Shown: positions 15,213 to 24,047, counted from the stretch's first letter. The stretch: DNA of 64,000 bases from Streptomyces sp. HUAS YS2 (GCF_033343995.1 NZ_CP137573.1:5985001-6049000), one strand, 5' to 3'. Notes: generated from the letters alone by a model not told the origin. Numbers and translations: made by a program.

Positions 15213-15524
15213 GGACGTCTCCCCAGGTGACAGAGCGCCGCCGCGCCATCGCGACGTGTTTCCGTGACGTTTCGCAGACCCTGCCACGCCCGCCCGGCCG
15301 GCGGGAAGACACCTGCGCCACTTATTTCTAATAGAAACACCTGAAGATGTGTCATCTTCACCGTCCGCCGAACCGTCCGCCGAACCGTCCGCCGACCCGT
15401 CCCCCGGACCCACGCCCGGTCCGACGGGTTCCCGCTCAGCGGGAACCCCGTATGTCGGTCCGGAACACCTCGGGCGTACGGTCCAGCCACTTCCACTCCC
15501 CTTTCGAAGTAGAGAGGACACGCG
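15213..15524. promoter_or_regulatory. Divergent control region between iclR and the hsaA operon
   Basis: 312 bases with several signals. The main one is the operator at 15426-15448, GGGTTCCCGC-tca-GCGGGAACCC, whose core 15429-15445 matches the hsaE site. Nearer iclR are a perfect 13-base palindrome, TTTCTA-a-TAGAAA (15325-15337), in a short AT-rich patch that may be the iclR promoter, and an inverted repeat TGAAGAT-gtgtc-ATCTTCA (15342-15360). A 12-base tandem repeat of ACCGTCCGCCGA (three copies, about 15360-15395) follows. GAGAGGA (15510-15516) is the hsaA ribosome site. Confidence 0.6.
15426..15448. promoter_or_regulatory. Palindromic operator upstream of the hsaA operon
   Basis: Perfect 10-base arms around TCA. 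The core TTCCCGCTCAGCGGGAA differs from the hsaE-operon core at only two positions. It lies about 80 bases before hsaA and about 215 before iclR, so it could control both. Confidence 0.7.
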
Positions 15525-16700
15525 ATGAGCGACGCCACCGGAGCCGTCCTCGAGGCCGTCCGGGCCCTCGCCCCGGTCCTGCGCGAGCGGGCCGCCGAGG
15601 CCGAGGCCGCCCGAAAGGTCCCCGAGGCATCCATCGAGGACCTCGCCGGGACCGGCTTCTTCCAGCTGCTCCAGCCGCGCGCCTACGGCGGATTCGCCGC
15701 CGACCCCGCCGTGTTCTACACCGCCGTCAAGGAGATCGCGAAGGCCTGCGGCTCCACCGGCTGGGTCGCCTCCGTCGTCGGCGTCCACCCCTGGCACGTC
15801 GCCCTGTACGAGGCGAAGGCCCAGGAGGAGGTGTGGGGCGCCGACCCGGCCGCCCGGATCTGCTCCTCGTACGCGCCGACCGGCAAGGTCACCCCCGTCG
15901 ACGGCGGCTTCGTCCTCGACGGCCGCTGGCACTTCTCCTCCGGCTGCGACCACACCGACTGGGCGCTGCTCGGCGGACTGGTCACCGACGCCGACGGCCG
16001 GCCCGTCGACATGCGCACCTTCCTCGTGCCGCGCGCCGAGTACCGGATCGACGATGTCTGGGACACCGTCGGCCTGCGCGGCTCCGGCTCCAACGACATC
16101 GTCTGTGAAGGCGTGTTCGTGCCCGAGCACCGGGCGCTCAGCTTCGGACCGGTCACCGCGCTCGACACGCCCGGCCAGCAGGTCAACCCCGAGCCGCTGT
16201 ACCGCCTCCCGTACGCCTCGGTGTTCACCACCACCATCTCCACCCCGATCGTCAGCATCGCCGAGGGCGCCCACGAGGCGTACGCCGCCGCCACCCGCGA
16301 GCGGTTCCGCGTCTCGTACGGCCAGCAGGTCGCCCAGGACCCCTTCGCGCAGGTACGGATCGCCCGCGCCGCGAGCGACATCGACGCCGCCTGGCTCCAG
16401 CTCACCCGGAACATCGGTGAGTTGTACGAACTGGCCGGTCGCGGCGAGCCGCTCCCGATGGCGCTGCGCGCCCGGACCCGGCGCGACCAGGTGCTGGCCA
16501 CCGAACGGGCCGTCGCCGCCGTCGACCTGCTGATGGAGAACGCCGGCGGCAGCGCGATGCGCACCGGCCCCAACCCCGTCCAGCGCGCCTGGCGCGACGT
16601 GCACACCGGCCGCGGTCACGCCGCCAACGACCCGGAACGAGCCCTCGCGCTCTACGGCCAGGCGGTGCTCGGTCTCGACATCCAGGACACGATGCTGTGA
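15525..16700 (+). CDS. hsaA: 3-HSA hydroxylase, flavin-dependent oxygenase component (HsaA)
   Basis: 391 aa, acyl-CoA-dehydrogenase-like fold of the two-component flavin monooxygenases. GSTGWVASVVGVHPWHVALY, the FSSGCDHTDWALLGG strand and RGSGSNDIVCEGVFVPEHR match HsaA. With reduced flavin from HsaB it adds oxygen to the phenolic seco-steroid 3-HSA, giving the catechol 3,4-DHSA for HsaC. It is the first gene of hsaA-hsaD-hsaC-hsaB-kstD. The length agrees with HsaA of M. tuberculosis (about 390). GAGAGGACACGCG precedes the ATG. Confidence 0.93.
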   Translation: MSDATGAVLEAVRALAPVLRERAAEAEAARKVPEASIEDLAGTGFFQLLQPRAYGGFAADPAVFYTAVKEIAKACGSTGWVASVVGVHPWHVALYEAKAQEEVWGADPAARICSSYAPTGKVTPVDGGFVLDGRWHFSSGCDHTDWALLGGLVTDADGRPVDMRTFLVPRAEYRIDDVWDTVGLRGSGSNDIVCEGVFVPEHRALSFGPVTALDTPGQQVNPEPLYRLPYASVFTTTISTPIVSIAEGAHEAYAAATRERFRVSYGQQVAQDPFAQVRIARAASDIDAAWLQLTRNIGELYELAGRGEPLPMALRARTRRDQVLATERAVAAVDLLMENAGGSAMRTGPNPVQRAWRDVHTGRGHAANDPERALALYGQAVLGLDIQDTML

Positions 16701-17560
16701 TGAGCCTCGACTACGCGAACACCTCCCGCACCGCCAAGACCGCCGCCGGCCTCACCCTCCACTACCACGAGGCGGGCCCGGCCGACGCCCCCGTCGTGAT
16801 CATGCTGCACGGCGGCGGCCCCGGCGCCTCCGCCTGGTCCAACTTCGGCGCCAACCTGCCCGTCTTCGCCGAGCACTTCCGCACCCTGCTGATCGACCAG
16901 CCCTGCTTCGGCCGCTCCGACAAGCCCGAACTCGACCGCGACTACTTCTCCTTCAGCGCCGCCGCGGTTGCCGGCCTGCTCGGCGAACTCGGCATCGAGA
17001 AGGCCCACTTCATCGGCAACTCGCTGGGCGGCGGCACCGCCGTCCGGATCGCCCTCGACCATCAGCACCTGGTCGACAAGCTGCTCCTGATGGGCCCCGG
17101 CGGGATCTCCGTCAACCTGTTCTCGGCCGACCCCACCGCGGGCATCAAGCAGCTCTTCGCCTTCAACTCCGCGCCCGAGCCCACCCGGGAGCTCATGCGG
17201 GCGTTCCTGCTGACCATGGCGTACGACCCGGCGATCGTCACCGACGCCTTCGTCGAGGAGCGCTACACCCAGGCCGTCGACCCGGACGCCCGCCTCGGCA
17301 GCGCCCGGATGGGCGCGGCGTTCGCCAACCCGGCCTGGCAGCAGGACACCATGCTCTGGCGCGAGGCCCACCGCATCACCCGGCCCACCCTGCTCACGTG
17401 GGGTCGCGAGGACCGCGTCAACCCGCTCGACGGCGCGCTCCTCGCGCTCAAGGCCATCCCCGACGCCCGGCTGCACGTCTTCCCGCACTGCGGCCACTGG
17501 GCGCAGACCGAGGCGTTCGACGCGTTCAACCGCCTCGCCCTGGACTTCTTCTCGCACTGA
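16700..17560 (+). CDS. hsaD: Meta-cleavage product hydrolase (HsaD)
   Basis: 286 aa alpha/beta hydrolase. The catalytic triad is Ser108 in GNSLGG, Asp238 in GREDRVNP and His266 in CGHWAQ, with HGGGPGASAWSN providing the oxyanion loop typical of C-C bond hydrolases. It splits 4,9-DSHA into the hydroxyhexadienoate (to HsaE) and the HIP acid (to the ipd genes). ATG 16700 overlaps the hsaA stop by one base (TGATG); a GTG at 16697 giving one more residue is possible. Confidence 0.94.
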   Translation: MSLDYANTSRTAKTAAGLTLHYHEAGPADAPVVIMLHGGGPGASAWSNFGANLPVFAEHFRTLLIDQPCFGRSDKPELDRDYFSFSAAAVAGLLGELGIEKAHFIGNSLGGGTAVRIALDHQHLVDKLLLMGPGGISVNLFSADPTAGIKQLFAFNSAPEPTRELMRAFLLTMAYDPAIVTDAFVEERYTQAVDPDARLGSARMGAAFANPAWQQDTMLWREAHRITRPTLLTWGREDRVNPLDGALLALKAIPDARLHVFPHCGHWAQTEAFDAFNRLALDFFSH

Positions 17561-17604
17561 CTCGCGCCTTCCGCGCGAACCGACCTGAACTGAGGACCCC
17601 CGCC

Positions 17605-18501
17605 ATGGACATCCGCTCGCTCGGCTACCTCCGCATCGAGACCGCCAAGCTCGCCGACTGGCGCACCTACGCCCTCGACATCCTCGGCATGGTCGAGGGC
17701 GAGGGCTCGGACGACACCGTCCTGCACGCCCGCATCGACGACCGGATCCGCCGTTTCTCCTTCGTCGCCGGCGAGACCGACCGGCTTCTCGCGGCCGGCT
17801 TCGAGGTGCCGAACGCCCGCGCCCTGACCGAGGCCGCCGAGGAACTGGAGGCCCACGGCTTCCCCGTGAAGCACGCCGACGAGGCCACCCTCGCCGAGCG
17901 CCGCGTCCAGGGCCTCGTCCATGTCGAGGACCCTGCCGGCAACCCCCTGGAGATCTACTGGGGCCAGGCCCAGGACCACACCCCGCTCGGCACCCCGTAC
18001 GGCAACCGCTTCGTCACCGGCGACCACCTCGGCCTCGGCCACGTCGTCCTGCCCGCCCCGGACATGGAGGCCGCCGTCTCCTTCTACGAGCACCTGCTCG
18101 GCTTCCAGCTCCGCGACCGGATGAAGCTGCCGCCGGTCGCCGTGCCCACCGGCGCGCCCGGCCACGACTTCTACTGGATGAACTTCCTCAGCCCCAACGC
18201 CCGCCACCACAGCGTCGGCCTCTACCCCGGCGCCCTGCCGCCCGGCATCGTCCACTTCATGGTCGAGACGGACTCCCTCGACGCCGTCGGCTACTGCCTG
18301 GACCGGATGAACGCGGCCGGCATCCCGATCGCCTCCACGCTCGGCCGGCACTCCAACGACCACATGGTCTCGTTCTACGCCCAGGGCCCCGGCGGCTTCC
18401 AGGTCGAGTACGGCTGGGACGGGCTGATCGTCGACCCGGCCACCTGGACCACGAAGGAGATCACCTCCGACAGCCTGTGGGGCCACCAGTGGAACGGCTG
18501 A
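17605..18501 (+). CDS. hsaC: Iron-dependent extradiol dioxygenase (HsaC)
   Basis: 298 aa, two-domain type I extradiol dioxygenase. Iron ligands are His146 (GLGHVVLPA), His217 (PGIVHFMVE) and Glu268 (FQVEYGWDG); second-sphere His202 lies in ARHHSVGLY. It cleaves ring A of 3,4-DHSA next to the catechol hydroxyls. The length and spacing fit HsaC/BphC. The gene starts 44 bases after hsaD, the widest gap in this operon, with CTGAGGACCCCCGCC before ATG 17605. Confidence 0.94.
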   Translation: MDIRSLGYLRIETAKLADWRTYALDILGMVEGEGSDDTVLHARIDDRIRRFSFVAGETDRLLAAGFEVPNARALTEAAEELEAHGFPVKHADEATLAERRVQGLVHVEDPAGNPLEIYWGQAQDHTPLGTPYGNRFVTGDHLGLGHVVLPAPDMEAAVSFYEHLLGFQLRDRMKLPPVAVPTGAPGHDFYWMNFLSPNARHHSVGLYPGALPPGIVHFMVETDSLDAVGYCLDRMNAAGIPIASTLGRHSNDHMVSFYAQGPGGFQVEYGWDGLIVDPATWTTKEITSDSLWGHQWNG

Positions 18502-18974
18502 CCGATCGTCAGATGAAGCACGTCCTGGGCCACTTCGCCAGCGGCGTGACGGTCGTCGCCGCCGCCGGCGAGGACGGCCGGCCTGCGGGCCTGGCCGTGC
18601 AGTCCTTCGCCTCGCTCTCCCTCGCCCCGCCGCTCGTCCTGCTCTGCGTCGGGAAGAACTCCACCAGCTGGCCGAAGGTCGAGCGCGTCGGCCGGTTCGG
18701 GGTCTCGATCCTCGCCGAGGACCAGCGTGAGGTCTGTGCGGCGCTCGGCCGCCCCGGGCCCGGCAAGTTCGACGGCCTCGACTGGACGGCCACCGAGGAC
18801 GGCGCCGTCCACATCGACGGCGCCCTCGCCACCCTCGACTGCGCGGTCCACGCCGTCCACGAGGCCGGCGACCACCTCGTCGTCACGGCCAGGGTGCACG
18901 CCCTCGACGCCCGCGAGGACGGCACGCCGCTGGTCTTCTACCGCAGCGACTACGCAACGGGGGTCTTCTCGTGA
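18489..18974 (+). CDS. hsaB: Flavin reductase of 3-HSA hydroxylase (HsaB)
   Basis: 161 aa flavin reductase-like (FMN-binding split barrel) protein. The family pattern is clear in HFASGVTVVAAAGEDG, GLAVQSFASLSLAPPLVLLCV and FGVSILAEDQ, with VFYRSDYATGVF at the end. It supplies reduced flavin to HsaA. The start is uncertain: GTG 18489 gives MERLTDRQMKHVLG and overlaps hsaC by 13 bases; GTG 18477 and ATG 18513 are alternatives, and none has a strong ribosome site. The end overlaps the kstD GTG by 4 bases. Confidence 0.9.
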   Translation: MERLTDRQMKHVLGHFASGVTVVAAAGEDGRPAGLAVQSFASLSLAPPLVLLCVGKNSTSWPKVERVGRFGVSILAEDQREVCAALGRPGPGKFDGLDWTATEDGAVHIDGALATLDCAVHAVHEAGDHLVVTARVHALDAREDGTPLVFYRSDYATGVFS

Positions 18975-20632
18975 CCGAGCACGTGACCGAACACGACTAC
19001 GACGTCGTGGTCGTCGGCTCCGGCGCCGCCGGATTCGCCGCCGCGATCACCGCGCGGCTGCGCGGACTGACCGCCCTGGTCGTCGAGAAGACCGACCGGT
19101 ACGGCGGCTCCTCCGCCCTGTCCGGCGGCGCGATCTGGGTCCCCGGCAACCTGCACCTCGACGCGGCCGGACTCGGCGACACGTACGAGAAGGCCCGCGC
19201 CTACCTCGACGCGACCGTCGGCGACCGGGTTCCGGCGGAGCGCAAGGACGCGTATCTGCGCCACGGGCCGCGCATGGTCCGGGAGTTCCACGAGCGCACC
19301 GAGGTCCGCTTCATGTACACCCCGGGCTACTCGGACTACTTCCCCGAGGCGCTCGGCGGCATGGCGCAGGGCCGCTCCATCGAACCCCAGATCATGGACC
19401 TCAAGCGGCTCGGCCCGCACGCGGCCACGATGCGCCGGGCCGGACTGCCCACGTACGGGCTGACCATGACGTCGTACGACTTCCGGTTCCTCAACATGGT
19501 CGGCCGCACCTGGGCCGGGAAGCGGCGGGCGCTGCGGGTCGGCCTGCGGGCCGTCGGGGCGCTCGCCGGCCGGCGCAAGCTGCTCTCGCTCGGCGAGGCG
19601 CTGATCGCACGGATGCGGTACTCGCTGGACCGGCTCGGCGGCGACCTGTGGCTGTCGGCGCCGGTGGCGGAACTGCTGACGGAGGACGGCCGGGTCACCG
19701 GAGTACGGCTCGATGACGGCCGGACCGTACGGGCCAGGAGCGGCGTCGTCCTCGCCTCCGGCGGCTTCTCGCACGACCAGGAGCTGCGCGAGAAGCACCT
19801 GCCCGCGCCCACCTCCACCGCCTGGACGCACGCCTCCGAGGGCCAGACCGGCGACGCGCTGCGGCTCGGCGAGGAACTGGGCGCGGCGACCGACCTGCTC
19901 GACAAGGTGTGGGGCGCGCCGTCGGTCTGCCCGCCCGGCGAGAAGCCGTTCTTCCTGGTCGCCGACCGGGGCATCCCCGGCATGGTGATCGTGAACGCGG
20001 CGGGGGAGCGGTACGCCAACGAGGCGGCGCCGTACCACGAGTTCGTGGACCGGATGTACGCCTGCGACCGGCCGGAGGCGACGACCGTTCCGTCCTGGCT
20101 GATCCTCGACGCCCGCTCGAAGGCCCGCTACATCTTCGCGGGCCTGTTCCCCGGGCAGCCGTTCCCGAAGGGCTGGAAGGACTTCGTGGTCGAGGCGGAC
20201 ACGCTCGCGGACCTGTCCCGCCGTATCGACGCCCCGGGCCTGGAGGCGGCGATCTCCCGCTTCAACGGCTTCGCCGAGGCGGGCAGGGACGAGGACTTCG
20301 GCCGCGGCGACTCGGTCTACGACCGCTACTACGGCGACCCGACGCTCAAGAACCCGAACCTCGCCCCGCTCGACAAGGGCCCGTTCTACGCGATCCCGGT
20401 CCACCCCGGCGACATCGGCACCAAGGGTGGCCTGGTCACCGACCCGGACGCCCGAGTCCTCCGCGAGGACGGCACCCCGATCCCCGGCCTGTACGCCGCC
20501 GGCAACTGCTCGGCGGCCGTCATGGGCGAGACGTACCCGGGCCCGGGCGCCACGATCGGCCCGGCGATGGCCTTCGCGTGGGCCGCGGTGAACACGATGG
20601 CGGAGGAACGCGACGCCGAGGCCGCCGGCTGA
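18971..20632 (+). CDS. kstD: 3-ketosteroid delta1-dehydrogenase (KstD)
   Basis: 553 aa FAD-dependent dehydrogenase of the fumarate reductase/KstD superfamily. FAD motif VVVGSGAAGFAAAI at residues 13-26, EKTDRYGGSSALSGGAIW, the active-site region GYSDYFPEALGG near 118, and the C-terminal TYPGPGATIGPAMAFAW. It introduces the delta1 double bond in ring A; combined with KshAB this produces the unstable product that becomes 3-HSA. GTG 18971 overlaps hsaB (GTGA). It is the last gene of the operon; only 9 bases separate its stop from the convergent ankyrin gene. A 3-oxo-5alpha-steroid 4-dehydrogenase (KstD2-like) specificity cannot be excluded. Confidence 0.92.
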   Translation: MTEHVTEHDYDVVVVGSGAAGFAAAITARLRGLTALVVEKTDRYGGSSALSGGAIWVPGNLHLDAAGLGDTYEKARAYLDATVGDRVPAERKDAYLRHGPRMVREFHERTEVRFMYTPGYSDYFPEALGGMAQGRSIEPQIMDLKRLGPHAATMRRAGLPTYGLTMTSYDFRFLNMVGRTWAGKRRALRVGLRAVGALAGRRKLLSLGEALIARMRYSLDRLGGDLWLSAPVAELLTEDGRVTGVRLDDGRTVRARSGVVLASGGFSHDQELREKHLPAPTSTAWTHASEGQTGDALRLGEELGAATDLLDKVWGAPSVCPPGEKPFFLVADRGIPGMVIVNAAGERYANEAAPYHEFVDRMYACDRPEATTVPSWLILDARSKARYIFAGLFPGQPFPKGWKDFVVEADTLADLSRRIDAPGLEAAISRFNGFAEAGRDEDFGRGDSVYDRYYGDPTLKNPNLAPLDKGPFYAIPVHPGDIGTKGGLVTDPDARVLREDGTPIPGLYAAGNCSAAVMGETYPGPGATIGPAMAFAWAAVNTMAEERDAEAAG

Positions 20633-20641
20633 CGCACGCCG

Positions 20642-22099
20642 TCACCTCGGCGTGGTCCACTCCAGGCGGGTGCGCAGGCGCGGGTCCTGGATGAATTCCA
20701 GGGCCGCCAGGGCCGTGTCGCGGGCGGCGCTCTCCGGGGGTTCGGTCGAAAGGAGCCGGACCAGGGTGTCTACCGCTCGGGGGTCCTGGCGGATCGCCAG
20801 GCCCCGGGCGGCCTCCGCCGCCGTGTCCTGATCGGGGTCCGCGAGGCGCGCCGCGAGCGCCTCGCGGACCGCCGCCGCGTCCCCCGGCACCTCCGCGAGC
20901 GCGAGCGTCGCCCAGTCCCGTACCCCCGAGTCCGCGTCGCGGCTCAGCGCCACCAGCGCGTCCACCGCGCGGGCGTCGCCCTCCGGCACCAGGCCGGTCA
21001 CCGCCACCGCGACCCGGCGGCGCACCTCCGGGTCCGGATGGCCCGCGTGCCGCAGGATCTCCGGCAGCGCGGCCGGGTCCCCGAACTGGCCGAGCCCCGC
21101 CACCACCGCCTCCACCAGCGCACCGTCCCGTGCCTCCCGGGACAGCTCCCGCAGCAGCGGCAGCGACCGCGGCGCGAACTCCCGCAACTGGCCCAGCACG
21201 CTCGCCCCGAACGCCTGCCGCAGCTCGTCCCCGGCCGCCCCGCAGTACGCGGCCGCCGCCCGGAACGTCTCCTCGTCGCCGCGCCGCCACAGCGCCGCCA
21301 CCGACTCCGTCCAGTCGTCCAGCTCGGGGTCCCCGCAGCGCAGCGCCCGCTCCGCCAGCTCCTCGAACGACGTCCGCAGCCCCAGCTCGCCCTCCAGGAG
21401 CGTGACGATCGCCGCGTGCCCGGTCTGCTGCTCGTTGCCCGGCCCCGGCGTGCCGTCCTCCCGCAGCAGCTCGACCACGACCGTGATCCCCCCGTCCTCC
21501 GGGATCCGTCGTACGACCGGTTCGTACTCCGTCCCGTACGTCTCCGTCAGCGACCGCAGCAGCCCCGCCTCGACGTCCGCGCCGAGCCATCCCCGCGCCT
21601 CGCGCAGCGCGTCCTCCACCGGCCCCGCGCCGAAGCCGAGCAGCGCCCGCACGCAGCCCGCCGAGCCGCGGCGGGCCGCCGCGATCAGCGGCGGCAGCCC
21701 GTCCGGCCCCGGCAGGTACGGGTCCGCGCCGTGCTCCAGGAGGGCCTGGACGGTGTCCGTGTGGCCCTGCCGGACCGCCCACGCCATCGCCGTGAAGCCG
21801 AACTCCTCCTGCCGGTCGGCCAGCGCGCCCGCCGCGAGGAGCGCCCGCACCACCTCGGTGTGCCCGCCGCACGCCGCCCCGCACAGCGGCAGGTCCGCGG
21901 CGTCCGGCCCGCTGCCGCGCTCCGGGTCGGCCCCCGCGGCCAGTAGGCTCCGGACCGCGCCCGGACGGTTCGCCACCGACGCCAGATAGAGGAGGGTCCC
22001 GCCGTCCTCGTCGGCCGTCTCGGCGGAGGCTCCCGCGCGCAGCAGCCGGACGAGGGCGTCGTCGTCCCCCGCGTGCACCGCCTCGAACAGATCGTCCAT
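20642..22099 (-). CDS. Ankyrin and HEAT-repeat protein
   Basis: 485 aa. The first 140 residues are ankyrin repeats (DDALVRLLRAGASAETADE, then GHTEVVRALLAAGALADRQ and GHTDTVQALLEHGADPYLP). The last 180 are HEAT/PBS-lyase-type repeats (DPEVRRRVAVAVTGL, DSGVRDWATLALAEV, DTAAEAARGLAIRQDPRAVD). A central unassigned part joins them. No signal peptide, membrane segment or catalytic motif is visible, so a cytoplasmic protein-protein scaffold is likely. ATG 22099 is preferred over the longer open frame because the ankyrin repeats begin right after it. It is convergent with kstD and probably unrelated to steroid use. Confidence 0.85.
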   Translation of the reverse strand: MDDLFEAVHAGDDDALVRLLRAGASAETADEDGGTLLYLASVANRPGAVRSLLAAGADPERGSGPDAADLPLCGAACGGHTEVVRALLAAGALADRQEEFGFTAMAWAVRQGHTDTVQALLEHGADPYLPGPDGLPPLIAAARRGSAGCVRALLGFGAGPVEDALREARGWLGADVEAGLLRSLTETYGTEYEPVVRRIPEDGGITVVVELLREDGTPGPGNEQQTGHAAIVTLLEGELGLRTSFEELAERALRCGDPELDDWTESVAALWRRGDEETFRAAAAYCGAAGDELRQAFGASVLGQLREFAPRSLPLLRELSREARDGALVEAVVAGLGQFGDPAALPEILRHAGHPDPEVRRRVAVAVTGLVPEGDARAVDALVALSRDADSGVRDWATLALAEVPGDAAAVREALAARLADPDQDTAAEAARGLAIRQDPRAVDTLVRLLSTEPPESAARDTALAALEFIQDPRLRTRLEWTTPR

Positions 22100-22155
22100 A
22101 CACCGACCATCCCCCGCAAAGCCCCCCGGCGCCAAATCCGCGCGACGGACCCGCG

Positions 22156-23034
22156 TTACGGCTCGCAGTCCAGGACCGTCCCGCAGAGCCCGCACCGCGC
22201 CCGGATCCGCCGCCCCGTCGCCGGCACGCGGATCCGCTGATGGCAGGTCGGGCAGGGGAACGAGACCCGCAGCGAGCCCCCCGCGCCCTCGAAGGCGTAC
22301 GGCGCGTCCGGCCCCGCCCGCCCGAGCCGGCGCTCCTTCACGTACCGGTGCCGGCGCGCCCAGCCCGCCCCGGCCAGCGGCGGCCTGCGCGCCTCGCGCA
22401 GCGCCCGCTCGCGGCCCCGCCCGTACGCCTCGTACGCCTGCGGGCTGGTGAACCAGGGGGAGGGGTCCTCGTCGAAGACCAGGGCCCGCAGTGCCAGTAC
22501 GTACCCGAACTCCTCCGGCGTCAGATAGCCGAGCTTCTGGCTCGACATCCCGTCCTCGCGGAACGCGTCGAGCAACAGCCAGCCCGCGCCGAGGTACGTC
22601 GTCACCGTGTCGGTGAGCAGCTCGTTGTCCCGGTGGCCGGGGAAGCCGAGGTCGAGCCGGTGCAGCAGCACATGGGTGATCTCGTGGGCGAGCGCCGCGC
22701 CGATGTCCCGGCGGTGCCGCCGGAAGCGGTCGTTGAGCTCGACGAAGTACTCCGGGCCCGCCTCCAGTTCGACGGCCGCCGCGTGCTCCATCTCCCGGAA
22801 GCTCACGACCATCCGCGCCTCCGGCAGCCGCAGGTGCCGCACCAGCGTCCTTGCCACCCGTTGGGCCCCGAGGTGGAGGTCCTCGTCGTCGCCGAGGGCG
22901 ATGTCCGCGGGGGCGACGCTGGCCGTGTAGGTCAGTACACCGTCGGCCGACAGGCGCCGGTAGAGCGCGGTGATCGCGCGGTGCACCGTGTCGAGGTGCG
23001 GGAAACCGTGTACGACTTCGCTACCGTTCGCCAC
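22156..23034 (-). CDS. HExxH putative zinc peptidase with C-terminal zinc ribbon
   Basis: 292 aa, family not named with certainty. Residues 113-126 read AALAHEITHVLLHR, with HEITH at 117-121 as a gluzincin-type zinc site; NELLTDTVTTYLGAG about 25 residues later could give the third ligand. The C-terminus has two Cys pairs, CPTC (261-264) and CGLC (281-284), a zinc ribbon. GTG 23034 is chosen because GCGGAGGGGG lies 8 bases before it. There is no signal peptide, so it is probably cytoplasmic. It could be a regulatory protease, or a structural zinc protein that kept the motif. Confidence 0.75.
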   Translation of the reverse strand: MANGSEVVHGFPHLDTVHRAITALYRRLSADGVLTYTASVAPADIALGDDEDLHLGAQRVARTLVRHLRLPEARMVVSFREMEHAAAVELEAGPEYFVELNDRFRRHRRDIGAALAHEITHVLLHRLDLGFPGHRDNELLTDTVTTYLGAGWLLLDAFREDGMSSQKLGYLTPEEFGYVLALRALVFDEDPSPWFTSPQAYEAYGRGRERALREARRPPLAGAGWARRHRYVKERRLGRAGPDAPYAFEGAGGSLRVSFPCPTCHQRIRVPATGRRIRARCGLCGTVLDCEP

Positions 23035-23220
23035 GATCGGTACCCCCTCCGCGTGTCCACGCACCCTCAACTCTACGTGCGCCCCCGCACGTCCTCGTGG
23101 CCGAAAAGGCGGTCTTGTGAGCCCCGTACGCCGGTCCCGACAATCGGACCGCGCCTTGACGGGCTCATGCCATGTCGTTGAGGCGCGCGTCTGGAACAAC
23201 CCCCCACGAAAGGCAGTCAG

Positions 23221-24000
23221 TTGAAGAACACACTGGTGCGTTTCCTGCAGAGAGCGGTCGCGGCCGGCGCCGTCGTCCTCGCCGCGGTCAGCCTCCAGCC
23301 CACCTCCACCGCCACCGCCGGGACCATGCCGGTCGTCGGCGGCACCCGCGCCGCCCAGGGCGAGTTCCCCTGGATGGTCCGGCTCTCCATGGGCTGCGGC
23401 GGCTCGCTGATCACCCCGCAGGTCGTCCTCACCGCCGCGCACTGCGTGAGCGGCTCCGGCAACAACACGAGCATCACCGCGACCGCGGGCGTCGTCGACC
23501 TGCAGAGCAGCAGCGCGATCAAGGTCAAGTCGACCAAGGTCTACCAGGCCCCCGGCTACAACGGGACGGGCAAGGACTGGGCCCTGATCAAGCTCGCCTC
23601 GCCGATCACCTCACTGCCCAACCTCAAGATCGCCGAGACGACCGCGTACAACAGCGGCACGTTCACGGTCGCCGGCTGGGGCGCCACCCGCGAGGGCGGC
23701 AGCCAGCAGCGGTACCTGCGCAAGGCCACCGTGCCGTTCGTCTCCGACGCCGAGTGCAAGAGCGCCTACAGCGAGCTCGTCGCCGGCGAGGAGATCTGCG
23801 CCGGCTACAACGAGGGCGGCGTCGACACCTGTCAGGGCGACTCCGGCGGCCCCATGTTCCGCCGCGACAACGCAGGCGCCTGGACCCAGGTCGGCATCGT
23901 GAGCTGGGGCTACGGCTGCGCCCGGGCCGGGTACCCCGGTGTCTACACCGAGGTCTCCACCTTCGCCTCCGCCATCAAGTCGGCGGCGGCGAGCCTGTAA
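23221..24000 (+). CDS. sprT: Secreted trypsin (S1A), SprT-like
   Basis: 259 aa, the same length as S. griseus trypsin and nearly identical over long stretches (VVGGTRAAQGEFP, CVSGSGNNTSITAT, QAPGYNGTGKDWALIKLA). TTG start with GAAAGG upstream. Signal peptide at about 1-33, short propeptide ending at MP, mature protein from VVGG (38). Triad His74, Asp119, Ser208 (GDSGGP); Asp202 at the base of the S1 pocket gives Lys/Arg specificity. Cysteines are paired as in trypsins. An exported protease for nutrition or development. Confidence 0.96.
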   Translation: MKNTLVRFLQRAVAAGAVVLAAVSLQPTSTATAGTMPVVGGTRAAQGEFPWMVRLSMGCGGSLITPQVVLTAAHCVSGSGNNTSITATAGVVDLQSSSAIKVKSTKVYQAPGYNGTGKDWALIKLASPITSLPNLKIAETTAYNSGTFTVAGWGATREGGSQQRYLRKATVPFVSDAECKSAYSELVAGEEICAGYNEGGVDTCQGDSGGPMFRRDNAGAWTQVGIVSWGYGCARAGYPGVYTEVSTFASAIKSAAASL

Positions 24001-24012
24001 CACGACGCACTT

Positions 24013-24043
24013 CCCGGGGGCGGGCCGACGGCCCGCCCCCGGG
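24013..24043. terminator. Bidirectional terminator between sprT and the GH35 gene
   Basis: Perfect 14-base stem, CCCGGGGGCGGGCC-gac-GGCCCGCCCCCGGG, between two convergent genes, 12 bases after the sprT stop. Confidence 0.85.
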
Positions 24044-24047
24044 CCGT

